Assembly: GCA_905178155.1 (NCBI GenBank) | Contig: CAJINV010000022.1 | Span: 462,312 to 526,311 of the forward strand | Reading direction: 5' to 3' | Length of the DNA: 64,000 nt | Source: Amoebophrya sp. A120 | Lineage: Eukaryota > Sar > Dinophyceae > Syndiniales > Amoebophryaceae | In this document: piece by piece, positions 1 through 10,239 of the stretch | Layout of the letters: every line of letters begins with the position of its first letter | Position numbering within the stretch: the first letter of the stretch is position 1 | The notes under the pieces: model-generated | The model's input: the letters and a program-made list of their open reading frames with translations, nothing else | The model's database searches: none | Told to the model about the DNA's origin: nothing | Translations under genes and position numbers: made by a program

Positions 1-383
1 GGGAATGATCTTGAAAATGAGAGCAACACGAAAAAGAGAGTCGGTTGATGGATTTGACATGTGGCAGACAAGTGAAGTAAAGAAATAACGAACGCGATCA
101 GGAAAAGAGTTTAGGCATGTATGAAGAAGCGAACGAATTGACGGAAATGAGCTCAAGCGACAAGATTGAATCTGTTGGATGATCCGCTGTAGTATGTTTG
201 CTTCGGCATTTGTAAAGGTAGTTGGGTATGGATATAATGAAAGTTATGCTATATATTTTTATGTTGTTTCGCAATTTCAGGTCCCCCAGGTCGTTAGTGT
301 AATACTAGGACCCCCGCTAATTCGTAACATAGTCGCGAACCAACGTTACGCATTTTTTAGAGTTTTGGCATAGTTAGCACACC

Positions 384-386
<3 letters not shown>

Positions 387-423
<37 letters not shown>
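387..423. repeat. CA microsatellite
   Basis: Run of CA dinucleotides at the left edge of the first copy of the following tandem repeat. The 386 bases before it hold no gene I can recognise. Confidence 0.9.
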
Positions 424-424
<1 letters not shown>

Positions 425-427
<3 letters not shown>

Positions 428-1090
428 CAAGCACGCGCACACAGGGACACGGTATGGCTTTAGCGTTTTGCTTTGTTTGGTTCATTCAATTTTGTGACTT
501 TTTCGCTGATTTGTAGAATAGGACCGCTGTGGTTGATGCCATTGAAAATGTATCGTCTTTGTAAATAACAGAACCAACCGGGAAGAAGGACGCAAACACC
601 ACCGGCAAGGGTTGTACGCACACACACACACAGGCACGCGCACACAGGGACACGGTATAGCTATTCCTTTTTTTTGTTTGATTTATTTGATGCGGTTGCG
701 GTGATTTTTCAGGTGATTTGCAGAGTTAGGCTGTGTTTGGTTGATGTTGGATTTTCGCGTAGTAGTTGGCTGGTATTGTAAATGTATCCTTTTTCGTAAA
801 TAACAGAACCGACCGGGAAAATGGACGCAGACACCACCGGCGAGAGTTGCGCTCACACAAACACAAGCACGCGCACACAGGGACGCGGTATACTTATAGT
901 CTTTTGCTTTGTTTGGTTCATTCGGTTGCGCTGATTGTTGAGGTGATTCGGAGAGTTAAGGCGTGTCGGTCGATTTTGGATTTTTTAAAGTACTAGTTGT
1001 GTCCGATTGTAAGCGTTTTCCTTATTGTAAATAACAGAACCGAGAACCGGGAAAATGGACGCAAGCAATACCGACAAGAGTTGCAAGGAG
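425..1090 (+). repeat. three tandem copies of the helicase 5' region
   Basis: Imperfect tandem array with a period of about 205-235 bp. Anchors recur at 431, 633 and 867 (GCACGCGCACACAGGGA) and at 561, 797 and 1028 (TAAATAACAGAACC). Each unit ends with a version of the start region GGGAAAATGGACGCA. The first copy has lost the ATG (AAGGACGCA), the second keeps it, and the third runs into the helicase reading frame. The array therefore duplicates the upstream region and first codons of the gene. Confidence 0.85.
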
Positions 1091-4000
1091 CAACTTCGTA
1101 GGAAAGGCGATCTTTTCTGGGTCTAGCAATTAGCTTGAGGCTAAGTCTTTGCAGTGCGGCGCTAGTTTGCGGATCGCTTTGCGTAATGGCATGAAGCGCA
1201 GAAGAAATTAACTGCGGCTTGCGTTGTATATTGATGATTTATCGCCGACAAGATGCATGACTATACATTTTCTAGCGCGCTTGCATACATACAGGAAGCA
1301 GGCATGCAAAACTTGCACGAAGACTTGAGCAATTTTTAAGACCCAGAATGTTTAGCGGTATAGTTTTCGCCAAGCTACCGCCTGAAACTGTTCCAAGTTC
1401 GCCCGCGGGAGCGGTCATGGCGACGCTAATCAAAACGGAGTTCGGGTATGCCATTTTGGAGCGTCACGATTTTGGGCCGATGTTGTTCGATATTCCACAG
1501 AAAAAGACCGACAGGTCAAATCTGTAATGCAAAAATAAAGAGACCGGAAAAATTGGCATGGGTGAGGCCATAGCATCTTGTTTAGGGCATGCAGTGCAGA
1601 TTTATTTGTCTAATTATTCTTGCATTACAGAGATGGCCCGTTGGGTTTTTTCTGGGGGATACTTGATGGCGTGGAGTTTGCGGCGTATTGGGACAGCAAG
1701 GAGATCCGATTGTCGTGCTCGGTTGCTGAAGACAAAGGGGTCTACGTCCAAGTTGAGGGGACTTCGTCCGGAAATCGTGGGAAACGTTTAAGCGGCGGGC
1801 GTTTTCCCGATAGCATGCGTGTTGCTATAGTGGGCAACTATGTTGGTGATTCGTATGCAAGCTTGCGGGAGTCTGTTGAAAAACTGAGCGAACGTGCGGC
1901 GCGATTGTTTGTGGACGATGCTTCTCTTTTGGGAAGCGAGCTAATCTGTCAAACGGGGTACGTATCGCGTTGAAAAAAACCATGACTATCACAAATGGCA
2001 ACTTTTCCGCGAAGTTTTCAAATCCGGAAAGTCGGACACTTTGGGGAAAAAACACTATCACAGAGCAACGATTTTCGCTAAAAGGTGGCAAATTGTGGTA
2101 GTGATAGTCTTTTTCAGCGCGATAGTACGCAGGATCTGGGAAAACATATGAGCAGATCAGATGGATGACGCAAGCCTGTCCGACAAACAGAGTCATTTTT
2201 TGTGCTCCGTCGAACTCTTTGTGTAACGAAGTGGCGGCCCGGATTTCTGAAGCCGATGGAACTTTTCGGGTGTGGCGTGTGGTTGGTCGAAGTGAAGCGC
2301 TAGCGCAGGCGCGAGCGGTATCAAGAGCAAAAGCGCGTGGGTCTGGAAGATTTTGACACTCGTCAGGCACGTTTTGCATGAGCTCTGAGGTTTTCGATGA
2401 ATGTTGTAGCATCACAGACCTTGGGAGAGCTTCTTGATGCCCATTCCGCATGACAAATGTTCTCTTCGCGTAGGAAAAATTTTGGTCCTTCTGGTATTCA
2501 TGCAATACAGATATCTTTGCAATGCAAATGCAGCATTACAGATTGCACTTTTCCAGACTTAGACACTTTTGCAATTGATAAGCGGACACGAAGTCTACCA
2601 CATACGAAGTTATGCAATTGGGCCGGGACGATCAAGATGGTGACGCATCTGATGACTTCCTTCGGGCGAGCTTTTTCGACTACACCGACACCAAGCAAGC
2701 AATTGAATGCGTCCCGGAAGTGTTAGAGTATCCCGGGCCAAATAAACTTTCCCGCGCTAGATCTAAGCGAGAGACTTTGCATCACAAGAGACGAAATGAA
2801 ACAGGTCGCCTATAGTACGCGTCGCAAGTGGTAGAATGTAATGTAGTGCAGATTCGTTGGGCGAGTTGTCTCAGAAGCAAATCCATTGGCTAAGTCTGGC
2901 GACAGCACTGCAAAGAACTTTGAAACACGACCAGGACTGTTGTCGCTGGCGTTGCCATTGTAGTGAGAATGAACCGCGTGACGGTTCTGGTGTGGGAACG
3001 TTTTTCCAAAGGATACGAGGCGTTTGTGGGTGAGCGCCGGGCAGCCGGCTTGGGATCACAATGCGACGACGTGTCTAGCGGACGAGTGGTGGCTGCTTGT
3101 ATCAAATGCAAAGGCGTCGGGGTGTGGAAATAGGTGCGCACTTGTGAAATTTGTCATGCGCGGCTTTTCATGGTTTTCGGTGTTTGTCATGCGTGCGGTG
3201 GCGTTGCAGTGTGTACTGGGCATGACGCATATTGAAAAGCGTTGCAGGGTGATACGCGTGGCAAATTTGTGCGAGATCCAGACGCAGCAGCACAAGTCAC
3301 AAGTGCTGTCGTTGTTTCCAGACCCCGACGGATTTTGGCACTTCATATTTTTCCGTGCGGGACCAGATGCGTATCGTTAGCGTATGCGTGACGTAAGCAG
3401 TGCAAAAGTTTCCGCACGAGTACGAATAGCATTACAAATTCGCAAAACGCTAGAAACTGAATGCAAGAATTGGATTTGCTTTGACAAAAGGAAAAAGGAA
3501 GCGGAAGGCATGAATGCCATAAGTACTGGCGCGATACTTTTTCACAGGATATCAGCGGCGAAGACCAGAGACCCAAGCTACGTATTCGGAGTTACGTTAT
3601 CAAGTGCAAAATGTTGGGAGTGGGCAAGATGTTGGGACTTGTCCTGTGTGTTTTGTGGTAGTTGCTATGTTTCTGATGCATGCCATAGCAGTGCGGGTGC
3701 CTTGAGGGTTTCGCGATGTTCATAACGCAAGGCACATGCTGAATCTTCGCGCGGAAGCAGTTGGGTTTGTGTCGCTGCTTAGGCATAGCTGTTGCATTTT
3801 GGAATCCAAAATCAGTAAAGCAAGTCGCAACCGAGTAACTTCTGACATTTTTACACTTGAAAACCTGCGAACCAGAACAACTACCCGCCGTCGAGAGCAT
3901 TTCTGGCGTAAGTGATCTATCACTTGCGGTGCGGTTGGAAAAGCTCGGCGCGAGAAAAGGGCCTATCAACTGCAAAAATGTCGGGGCCCGGAAGGTTGTG

Positions 4001-6695
4001 AGTTTTGTCATGGACGTGGTGAATGAAGCTTGAGGCGTGCGATGCATGGCCTAGCAAGCGCTACAGATTTGATGAAGATCTTTGCAGGCTTCTATCGGAT
4101 AGTAAGCGCCGTACTAAAAAGGCGCGCCTTCGTTCATGCTCATGCAGTGCAGAGCTTCGCTAGAATCGAAGGGCAGTGGCATAGTTTTAGACTTTTCCAG
4201 ACCCAGACGCTTTGCAATTCGATAAAATTCAAAGCGGCAGGCTTGAGTCATTTAGCGACGGAGTTCAGGAACATCATGCAGGAAAAACTAAAGGTAGTGC
4301 GTCGGTTTGAACAGCAGAACGGTGCAGAGTTGGAAAAGGTTCTGTGGTTTGGCGGCAGAACCAAGCCGAGTTTTATTTACCAAAGTACCGAAAGCAGACC
4401 ACCTGGCTACACCGGGCCGATTGGTTAAGAGTTTGGTAGTTGTCACGGTCTCAGCTGTTGCGTGAATTTATGACGCAATTGACGAAGAAAATGCATGGGA
4501 ACGCTTTGCATGCTAAATTTGGCGGCGATTGTTCTTCTGGGAATAAAGCTGCTCAAGGGTTAATTTGTGTGCGAATGAATCAACTTGATGCAGTGGATTG
4601 ATTTTGAAGGCAATTGCGCAAGACAAATCACGAAACGGCTGAGCGCGTAACGATTGAAAATGGCATATGGTTATGCAGTTAGTGCTCTACACAGATGCCG
4701 ACTTTGTTCAAGTTCCGCACTTCTGCAGTAATCTTAGTACGCGAGGCAGAGGAAAAGTATCGCGCTCGATGTATTAGACAAAAGGCAGCGGATGGCAACA
4801 AACGAGAAGCATTCTGCAACGTTTTTCAGCTGGTCAATAGAGTCTATCTGCATTGCTTGGCTGCGTTAATTATTCCGAGCGCGGTACTTATTTTGGCACA
4901 GGATATCCAAGATGGCCATAGCAAATCTGGGATTGACGAAATGGGACGAAAAGGACGCAGCGGCTGCCGTAGCGTGCTGGGTATGAAAGCTTCAAAGTAG
5001 AAATCTTTAGAGTGGAAATAATTTGCGAAGCATGAAATACATGGCAAATAAGATGGCGCTGCAAAGAACACAAGAAAGATGGATTATAGTGCCGCCAGGG
5101 GCTGAGAAATGATCTGTGTTAGCATCTATAATATGACCGGAGTCGCTTGTTTGCGTTGCGAAGCATTTCCACGCTCAAGATTTATAAGTTGAGGCGTTCA
5201 TAGTCGACAAAAAATTACAACAAGTGCGGCGCAACGACTATACTAGCGCAGCACGCGTATCAACTGCAGATTTGTCTGGATCTGGAAGACATCACTTGCG
5301 TTATGCTTGTCGAGAGTGTTTCCTAAATCTGTCATGCGCATTACCTCAGCGTTTTTCTGTTCTGTGATGCAGCAGCGCGGTTTGTCATGCTTCGCTTTGA
5401 AGCAACAGGCAAGCAGAAGCTGAGACTTGTACTGCTTAGCTAGCGCGTGCGGTTTCATTACGAGACGCCGCGCAGCATTACAAATGTCTAAATCCAGACA
5501 CGTTCGCACTTGATAACGCAGGGCAGTTCACATTAGAATACGACGCGCAGGCTAGTTGTGTCGAGAAATACCGAGCATTTCAAGGACGTACGGGCTTCGG
5601 CGGGATAATCACGCCCGTGGTGTTATGAAAGTCACAGGATCGAAATCGACAAAGTTGAGACAAGACGCAAGGCGCAGAATCGACAGGAGTGACCTCGGTG
5701 CGTTGTTTTTGCGTGCTTTGCAGAAAGGGCCCTTTGCATTCAAGTGGCCGCAGTTATGCATTAGAGACAGTCGCAACTTTGACGATTTCAATTGTGGCTC
5801 ATGAATAAGGTTACGATGGCGCTTCTTCGTTTTTGGAGAGGAAGAAGTTGTTGACTTTTTGTAGGCCGCGCGCAATTGTTATAATTTCAAGCGTTGCAAT
5901 GGAAGCTGTGGCGTATAATGCAAAATAGGAGCTATGTAGTTAATTTCTGTAGGATGGATTTTGCGCGGCAAGGTGTCGGGTTTGAATTGCCGCGATTTCT
6001 TTGCGATTTTGTGTATTGCGAGAAGTAGGAGGAGAACGCTGCGCAAGTTTGTCACGCTAGTCATGCCTCAAAGCCACAGCAGTTAGTTCCTTGCAACGCT
6101 TGAGATTGCAACGCTTGCGCAAGCTATACGCTTCACCCGGTGGCGCGCGGGATGTGCTATAGTCGCGTCGTTTGGTATGGTGTGCAAAAGTATGGCACTT
6201 GTATAAATGCAAGCGCTGCACTACGCAGATTTTTTATAGGTAAGCGAAGTCTACGGGTGGCGCGTTTGTATGTTGAAGAAGAAAAACCGCGGCGCATTTA
6301 TACAAGTGCAATACTTTTGCCAATTATACTTAAGCGGTTGGAGCGTTTGGGAGTTTCAGGAAGCGCGAGATTTCCACGCACGGAATGGGTTCGATTTCTC
6401 CGCTATCAATTGCAAAAAGGTCGAGGTCTGGGAACTTGTGAGGTTAGTACCGCGAAAAAGTTGGGCTCTGTTTGCTGGGTATCGTGCTGGACAAATTTAA
6501 CTTGCATGCTAGAGAAGCACGACAGGCATGCATAGTGCCAGACGTCGACACTTTTACACTTGATATCTTCGAAGCGCGTTGGACCTGCCTGTCGGGTGGC
6601 AGTTTAGTACAAACCGACGTCGACGCGCTGCGTTCGCGGCTACTGACTTCAAGCAAGTAGCGGGAGAGTTGTTGTCTGGAATCGTAAACACTTAA
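1055..6695 (+). CDS. UPF1-like superfamily 1 helicase, 18 exons
   Basis: SF1 helicases couple ATP hydrolysis to unwinding of RNA or DNA; the UPF1/DNA2 branch includes RNA surveillance enzymes. Removing 17 introners, each with one 5-bp repeat, leaves 1,899 nt, a 632-residue protein. Visible motifs in order: P-loop GYAGSGKT at residues 153-160, motif Ia CAPSN at 179-183, motif III-like EPEQLPAV at 340-347, motif IV-like ILAQHAGQ at 492-499, motif V FQGR at 517-520, and a motif VI-like RKKLLTFCRPR at 541-551. The ATG is chosen because its frame joins exon 2 and because it lies in the repeated GGGAAAATGG context. Motif II (DEAx) is not evident and motif III lacks the usual GDP, so the enzyme is very divergent or possibly inactive. 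Stop TAA 6693-6695. No GT-AG intron was needed. Family call fairly secure; exact orthology unknown. Confidence 0.82.
1099..1362 (+). mobile_element. introner, family A (eroded)
   Basis: Begins TAGGAAAGG and ends GCGGTATA; the degenerate CTGGGTCT and AGACCCAG cores face each other. Flanks CTTCG/GTTTT no longer match, but excision joins MDASNTDKSCKEQLR to AKLPPETV in frame. Confidence 0.7.
1491..1661 (+). mobile_element. introner, family B
   Basis: TATTCCACAGAAAAAG faces CTTTTTTCTGGGGGATA-like sequence. Flanks TTCGA/CTTGA. Excision gives LFDGVEF. Closest relatives in the window start at 39694 and 63039. Confidence 0.8.
1963..2124 (+). mobile_element. introner inside the helicase P-loop
   Basis: Terminal repeats TATCGCGTTGAAAAA and TTTTTCAGCGCGATA. 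Exact target repeat GTACG on both sides. Excision with one repeat regenerates GYAGSGKT; keeping a GT...AG reading would add a Tyr and break the P-loop spacing. Confidence 0.9.
2319..2580 (+). mobile_element. introner, family A
   Basis: TATCAAGAGCAAAA to TTTTGCAATTGATA; exact AGCGG target repeat on both sides. The only other exact repeat in this gene besides GTACG. Confidence 0.88.
2811..3015 (+). mobile_element. introner, family G-like
   Basis: The 3' end GGGAACGTTTTTCCAAAGGATA-type sequence is family G; the 5' end TATAGTACGCG is strongly eroded. Flanks TCGCC/CGAGG. Excision joins ETGR to PFVGERRAAG in frame. Confidence 0.6.
3100..3347 (+). mobile_element. introner, family A (eroded)
   Basis: TATCAAATGCAAAGGCGTCG faces CAGACCCCGACGG and ends CACTTCATA. 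Flanks GCTTG/TTTTT; the excised frame reads VVAACRAGPDA. Confidence 0.72.
3372..3551 (+). mobile_element. introner, family D (eroded)
   Basis: Contains GTGCAAAAGTTTCCGCACGAG near the left end and CGCGATACTTTTTCACAGGATA-type right end. Flanks ATGCG/TCAGC. The left limit is set by frame. Confidence 0.68.
3598..3862 (+). mobile_element. introner, family A (eroded)
   Basis: TATCAAGTGCAAAATG to ACATTTTTACACTTGAAA; the terminal GATA has become GAAA. Flanks TACGT/ACCTG. Excision produces RSYVEPEQLPAV, the motif III region. Confidence 0.72.
3964..4224 (+). mobile_element. introner, family A
   Basis: TATCAACTGCAAAAATGTCG to CTTTGCAATTCGATA. Flanks GGGCC/AAATT. Confidence 0.78.
4426..4667 (+). mobile_element. 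introner, family F (eroded)
   Basis: Internal GTCACGGTCTCAGCTGTTGC and the right end CGATTGAAAATGGCATA align with family F. Flanks TTGGT/TGGTT. Its first bases create an apparent TAA stop that excision removes. Confidence 0.65.
4735..4905 (+). mobile_element. introner, family D (eroded)
   Basis: GAAAAGTATCGCGCTCGATG on the left and GGTACTTATTTTGGCACAGG then ATA on the right. Flanks AATCT/TCCAA. Left boundary fixed by frame (SNL to MAIANL). Confidence 0.62.
4982..5202 (+). mobile_element. introner, family E-like
   Basis: Begins TATGAAAGCTTCAAAG with GGAAATAATTTG downstream and ends AGGCGTTCATA. Flanks CTGGG/GTCGA. Weak inverted repeats. Confidence 0.55.
5258..5515 (+). mobile_element. introner, family A
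   Basis: TATCAACTGCAGATTTGTCT to CACGTTCGCACTTGATA. Flanks ACGCG/ACGCA. It splits helicase motif IV: ILAQHA joins GQFTLEYD. Confidence 0.82.
5624..5807 (+). mobile_element. introner, family E
   Basis: TATGAAAGTCACAGGATCGA faces ACGATTTCAATTGTGGC and ends GAATA. Flanks GGTGT/AGGTT. Lies between helicase motifs V and VI. Confidence 0.78.
5914..6161 (+). mobile_element. introner, family unclear
   Basis: Starts TATAATGCAAAATAGG and ends GTGCTATA. I see no clear inverted repeat; limits come from the frame (AMEAVA to VVW). Flanks TGGCG/GTCGC. Confidence 0.45.
6176..6328 (+). mobile_element. introner, family D
   Basis: TATGGTGTGCAAAAGTATGG faces GCAATACTTTTGCCAATTATA-type end. Flanks TTTGG/CTTAA. 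The preceding exon is only 9 nt. Confidence 0.72.
6404..6565 (+). mobile_element. introner, family A (short)
   Basis: TATCAATTGCAAAAAGGTCG to CGACACTTTTACACTTGATA. Only 162 bp, so the middle is deleted relative to the usual 260 bp. Flanks TCCGC/TCTTC. Confidence 0.75.
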
Positions 6696-8138
6696 AAAAA
6701 GCACTAACATACACGCACTGTGAGTGGTTTGCTGAATTTTTCTCGTAAGCAGCGTTACGGATGTTGTTATTTATGTTCTACCGAACAGACTCGGTAGCGT
6801 TGAAGCTGCTGGGTAACTGTAGAGAAAAGATATCTACGATCGTGCAAAATGGGCAAAAGATTTCTAGCTCTATAAACAACGTCGGGCGGACGTTGTGCGT
6901 TTTCTAAATTTGATGAAACTATACTACGCAGACGCAGTCTATAAGAGTTGCAAACTTGTTGAATGTGTTGACTCATAAGAAGCACGGCGCGTTTCGCATT
7001 GGGCGACAATTAAACAGGCGAAGGATGCAGGTTCTGGGTGTTCGTATGTAGTTGCTCCGCGTAGTGGTTTCATTTAGGATGATCGTGCGCGCGAAATTAA
7101 AGCGCTCGAGATTTTCGCCGTAGTCTTTAGAGCTCTTATGCTGGTCAGCGCGCAAATCAATGAAAAACAAGCGATCGACTGAAATTGAAACACGGCGCAG
7201 CCGCGAGCTGTACGCATAAAATTTCGGCTGGGTTGATCATACAGCGAACGAATGCGCAACAGATTAAAGGTCATTAAAAACGAATGAGATTGGATCAGCG
7301 TGGGTCTGCTAATCTTGTGGGCATTAGCGCGATGGCGCGCTGTGTATGTTCTAACAGAATGAATTACAACGAAGAACAGGCAAATGATTTCAGTAAGTAA
7401 ATTAATGCAGTAAAGTCGTGGCTATGGCTAATGCAATCCGCCAACGAGTAAAAGGCGCCAGAGTTGGAAAAAGAAGCATTGGAGTCAGGGTAAAGCACTC
7501 GAGCAAGAAAATGCCGCGACGTAAATACTTGGTTGCTAGCAAAGTCATTGACTTCGGGCGCTCTTAAAATTTACGGCGTTGCTGTTAGATTTTTGCGAAA
7601 TTTTCTGTGAATAAATCTGACAGGGTACATCCGCCGCTATGTTGTTAGTGTAGCAATGTTGTAGATTGTTAGGCTAACTAGCGCAGCAGTTGGAGAAAGC
7701 GAGCAACTTCGTGAATTACATCGCTGCACATTACTGCGCATTTTGTTGATAGATTTTATTGCTGGCGTTCCGTTGTTGGCAAGTTTAGTCGCAAACTGTT
7801 GAGCGTACTTGGTGCCAGCCAAAAAAATGTCCTCGGAAAAGAAAACCATCACAGCGCCGCACAAAGATTGCGCGTGCGAGCAAGATAGTAACTGTGTGCA
7901 AATTTGCCGCGCGCGGTATGTGTTTCTGCGTGAAATATGAGAAATACCACAAGACACGCCTCAGCCGTTGGAGCTCTTTAGCAGTGTCATGCATGAGCGT
8001 AACCAATGACAGACCAAACGAAGAGCGATGGCGTTTGACGCAAGTTCGTGCATTTACTTGGAGTAGTGTGGGTTGTTGTGCAAAATACTGCAACGGTTGA
8101 GCGCGTAGCATTTGCGAAGTGGATAAAGTACGTACTTC
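6696..8138. other. intergenic, no gene recognised
   Basis: ORFs here are short and without sequence features I trust. An A-rich tract follows the helicase stop directly. Confidence 0.5.
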
Positions 8139-8492
8139 ATGTTTCAGGACATGACTGGACTGAAGGAAGAGGAAATCGCGGAAATCATCGCAAAACGGTT
8201 AAACGAAGCACCGGCCGGAATGTCTAGCGATTCGAAAAAAGGGTCGAAACACGAAAAAGCGAAAAAATCGCCGGGGATTTCGTCGCTAACGACCCCGAGG
8301 CGTCTGCGTTATTTTCCCCCGAACCAGACTACCCCGGTGGAAGTGTCGTCCAGTGACGAAAGTGAACAAGCAACGAGCTCGAAAGCGACGCCGTTGTTTA
8401 AGAAAATTAAGAAAGAGAGCGGCTCAGACGGTGACGATGACGACGATGATGGCCGTGGTCCGTTTTTTCGTAAGTTGGGACAGACGTCCTAG
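8139..8492 (+). CDS. hypothetical charged protein, 117 aa
   Basis: Not recognised. ATG at 8139 is preceded closely by an in-frame-independent A/T-rich stretch and the ORF ends TAG 8490-8492. The product is rich in Ser, Lys and Asp, with an acidic run of seven Asp near the C-terminus and basic patches (KKGSKHEKAKKS, KKIKKES). Such composition suggests an intrinsically disordered nuclear protein, which is inference. It may be one exon of a larger gene, since neighbouring ORFs lie on the same strand. The 370 bases that follow show no convincing coding sequence. Confidence 0.45.
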   Translation: MFQDMTGLKEEEIAEIIAKRLNEAPAGMSSDSKKGSKHEKAKKSPGISSLTTPRRLRYFPPNQTTPVEVSSSDESEQATSSKATPLFKKIKKESGSDGDDDDDDGRGPFFRKLGQTS

Positions 8493-8862
8493 ACTCGGCA
8501 GCTGTTAGTTTGCGAACGTCCGGCAGACAACAAAATCGACGCAGTTTGAAAAACACGCCCCGACTGCAGAACGTTTCAAGTCAGCCGCTTTTGCTTCTTT
8601 TGCAAAAATGCGCAACGAGATGCAACGAGTTGCAGCCGTGTGGTTTCTGTGTGTTTGCCGTTAACCATATCAATACTACGAAAATAGAACACGCCTCAGG
8701 GTGCAGATGTTTAGCGCTTTTAGAAGAGTAGACGACTTCGCATTGCACAGTGAGCGCGTCAGCGTATGGAAACACAAGCAGGAACAGTATTAACGAAGTT
8801 GGTTGCTGAATTTTTAAAAAAAAAAAGCGAACGGATGACGCTAGTCGTTTGCGTTTGTCAAG

Positions 8863-9732
8863 ATGAACGAGAACGATTGCGCGACTAGTGTTCTCCTTAA
8901 TGGAATCAAAAAGGACGCAAATAGTCGCAAACAAGACCGAAAACGAACAGCAGCAGCGAAGATGCATGGAAGCAGAGAGAGACTAAATCAGTTCCATCGA
9001 TCTGAAGTGACAAAACAAACGCAACACGCGAAAAAATTCAAAAGTTCAGGAAATGTCGACTGTAGTGTGTGCACGCTTATGCCGGAGATCATTGCGAAAA
9101 TTAAGTCGCAAAATGCTCCGAAAAATGCGCAGCGACGCCTAAGGTGTGAGCTGTACGTAAATACTTCCGTGCTTATTACAATCAGGGACAAGCAGGGCGC
9201 GCCGCCTGTTATTGCGCAGGTTAGTACTCACATGGCCAACATTACGTCGGGCACTATGGTAGAACAACAACAAGACGCGGAAAGTGTGCAAATTAGTGAT
9301 CACGCGATGAATCTGATACGTTCGCGCTTCTGTATTGAAGCACTCGGAGACTCGATAGCGATGCCTGTTTTAGAATCCAAAGACTACGACTCGTGGATTT
9401 GCTATGAGGTGCCGCATGTTCCGCTGGATGCGTTTAAAAATTGGCTGCACACTGTCACGGAGATGCCGACACTAATTCCAGGAATCATGCGGTGCGCAGA
9501 CTGGTGCGGACGTTTCTCGCCATATCCCCAAACTTGTGCACATTGTAATGCTTCTGGATGGTTAACGATTACCAAGAGCGAGCTTATTACTTTAGAAACG
9601 GTTCTGGAGCTCTACACTCGACCAGAATGGCCGCCAGCTCTGGACTACTGCCGCGTGAGTACGCACGCGGAAAAGATGCTGGACAGTCGTGAACCAGAGT
9701 CGGGCTATGTTGTCCCTTGCGCACACATTTAG
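8863..9732 (+). CDS. hypothetical Cys-containing protein, 289 aa
   Basis: Not recognised. Starts ATG at 8863 and ends at an in-frame TAG, 9730-9732. The N-terminal 60 residues are Lys/Arg-rich; residues near 210-245 hold a Cys cluster (CADWCGRF, CAHCNASGWLTIT) that resembles a small zinc knuckle. The same frame stays open for another 168 codons after the TAG, so this may be the front part of a longer protein. A motif C-x2-C followed by WLTI also occurs in the ORF at 10993. Confidence 0.55.
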   Translation: MNENDCATSVLLNGIKKDANSRKQDRKRTAAAKMHGSRERLNQFHRSEVTKQTQHAKKFKSSGNVDCSVCTLMPEIIAKIKSQNAPKNAQRRLRCELYVNTSVLITIRDKQGAPPVIAQVSTHMANITSGTMVEQQQDAESVQISDHAMNLIRSRFCIEALGDSIAMPVLESKDYDSWICYEVPHVPLDAFKNWLHTVTEMPTLIPGIMRCADWCGRFSPYPQTCAHCNASGWLTITKSELITLETVLELYTRPEWPPALDYCRVSTHAEKMLDSREPESGYVVPCAHI

Positions 9733-10239
9733 AATGAACAAAGAGCGGACGCGTATTGGGTGTACGTTATGCGAAACAGCGCCAAAATTTTTGCGGCATC
9801 GACGTACGAGATGGATTGGGGTCGTTGGGCTGAACAAGTATACTTTTTGACGGGGTACCTGAAAGAATACAAGCGCGACGCAGATTCGCAGTCTGCCTTT
9901 TATCGGACATGCGAGCAGGCGGCTACGTGTGGGCTGTATGGTCGTCCAATTGCGCCCGGGTCCAACAAAGTTGCCAGAGGGTTGGAACACAAATTCGAAG
10001 TAAGCGAGGACGGTCGCGGCGTCGACTTATTTCTGGTGAACAAAGGGATGCAGGCTGGAGTGTGGGTCAAGAAAAATTTCGAGGCGTACGGGCATAGCGT
10101 TACTGCTGCGAAGTTTATGTCGAACGCAGCAAGCAGCTGGTCCATGCCGCGGATTGCGTGCGGAAATTGGTGCAACGGGTTTGACGTAGGGCATTGCGTT
10201 TGTGTTTTGGCGAATTTGCGAAATGACAAATACCAGTAA
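9733..10239 (+). CDS. continuation ORF after in-frame TAG, about 168 codons
   Basis: Directly follows the TAG at 9730-9732 in the same frame and runs to TAA 10237-10239. First in-frame ATG is at 9769. The product looks coding: mixed composition, a C-terminal Cys/Trp cluster (ACGNWCNGFDVGHCVC) similar in style to the cluster upstream of the TAG. Possibilities are stop readthrough or reassignment, a recent nonsense mutation (pseudogene), or an independent gene starting at 9769. I cannot choose between them. Confidence 0.45.
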   Translation, partial: NEQRADAYWVYVMRNSAKIFAASTYEMDWGRWAEQVYFLTGYLKEYKRDADSQSAFYRTCEQAATCGLYGRPIAPGSNKVARGLEHKFEVSEDGRGVDLFLVNKGMQAGVWVKKNFEAYGHSVTAAKFMSNAASSWSMPRIACGNWCNGFDVGHCVCVLANLRNDKYQ

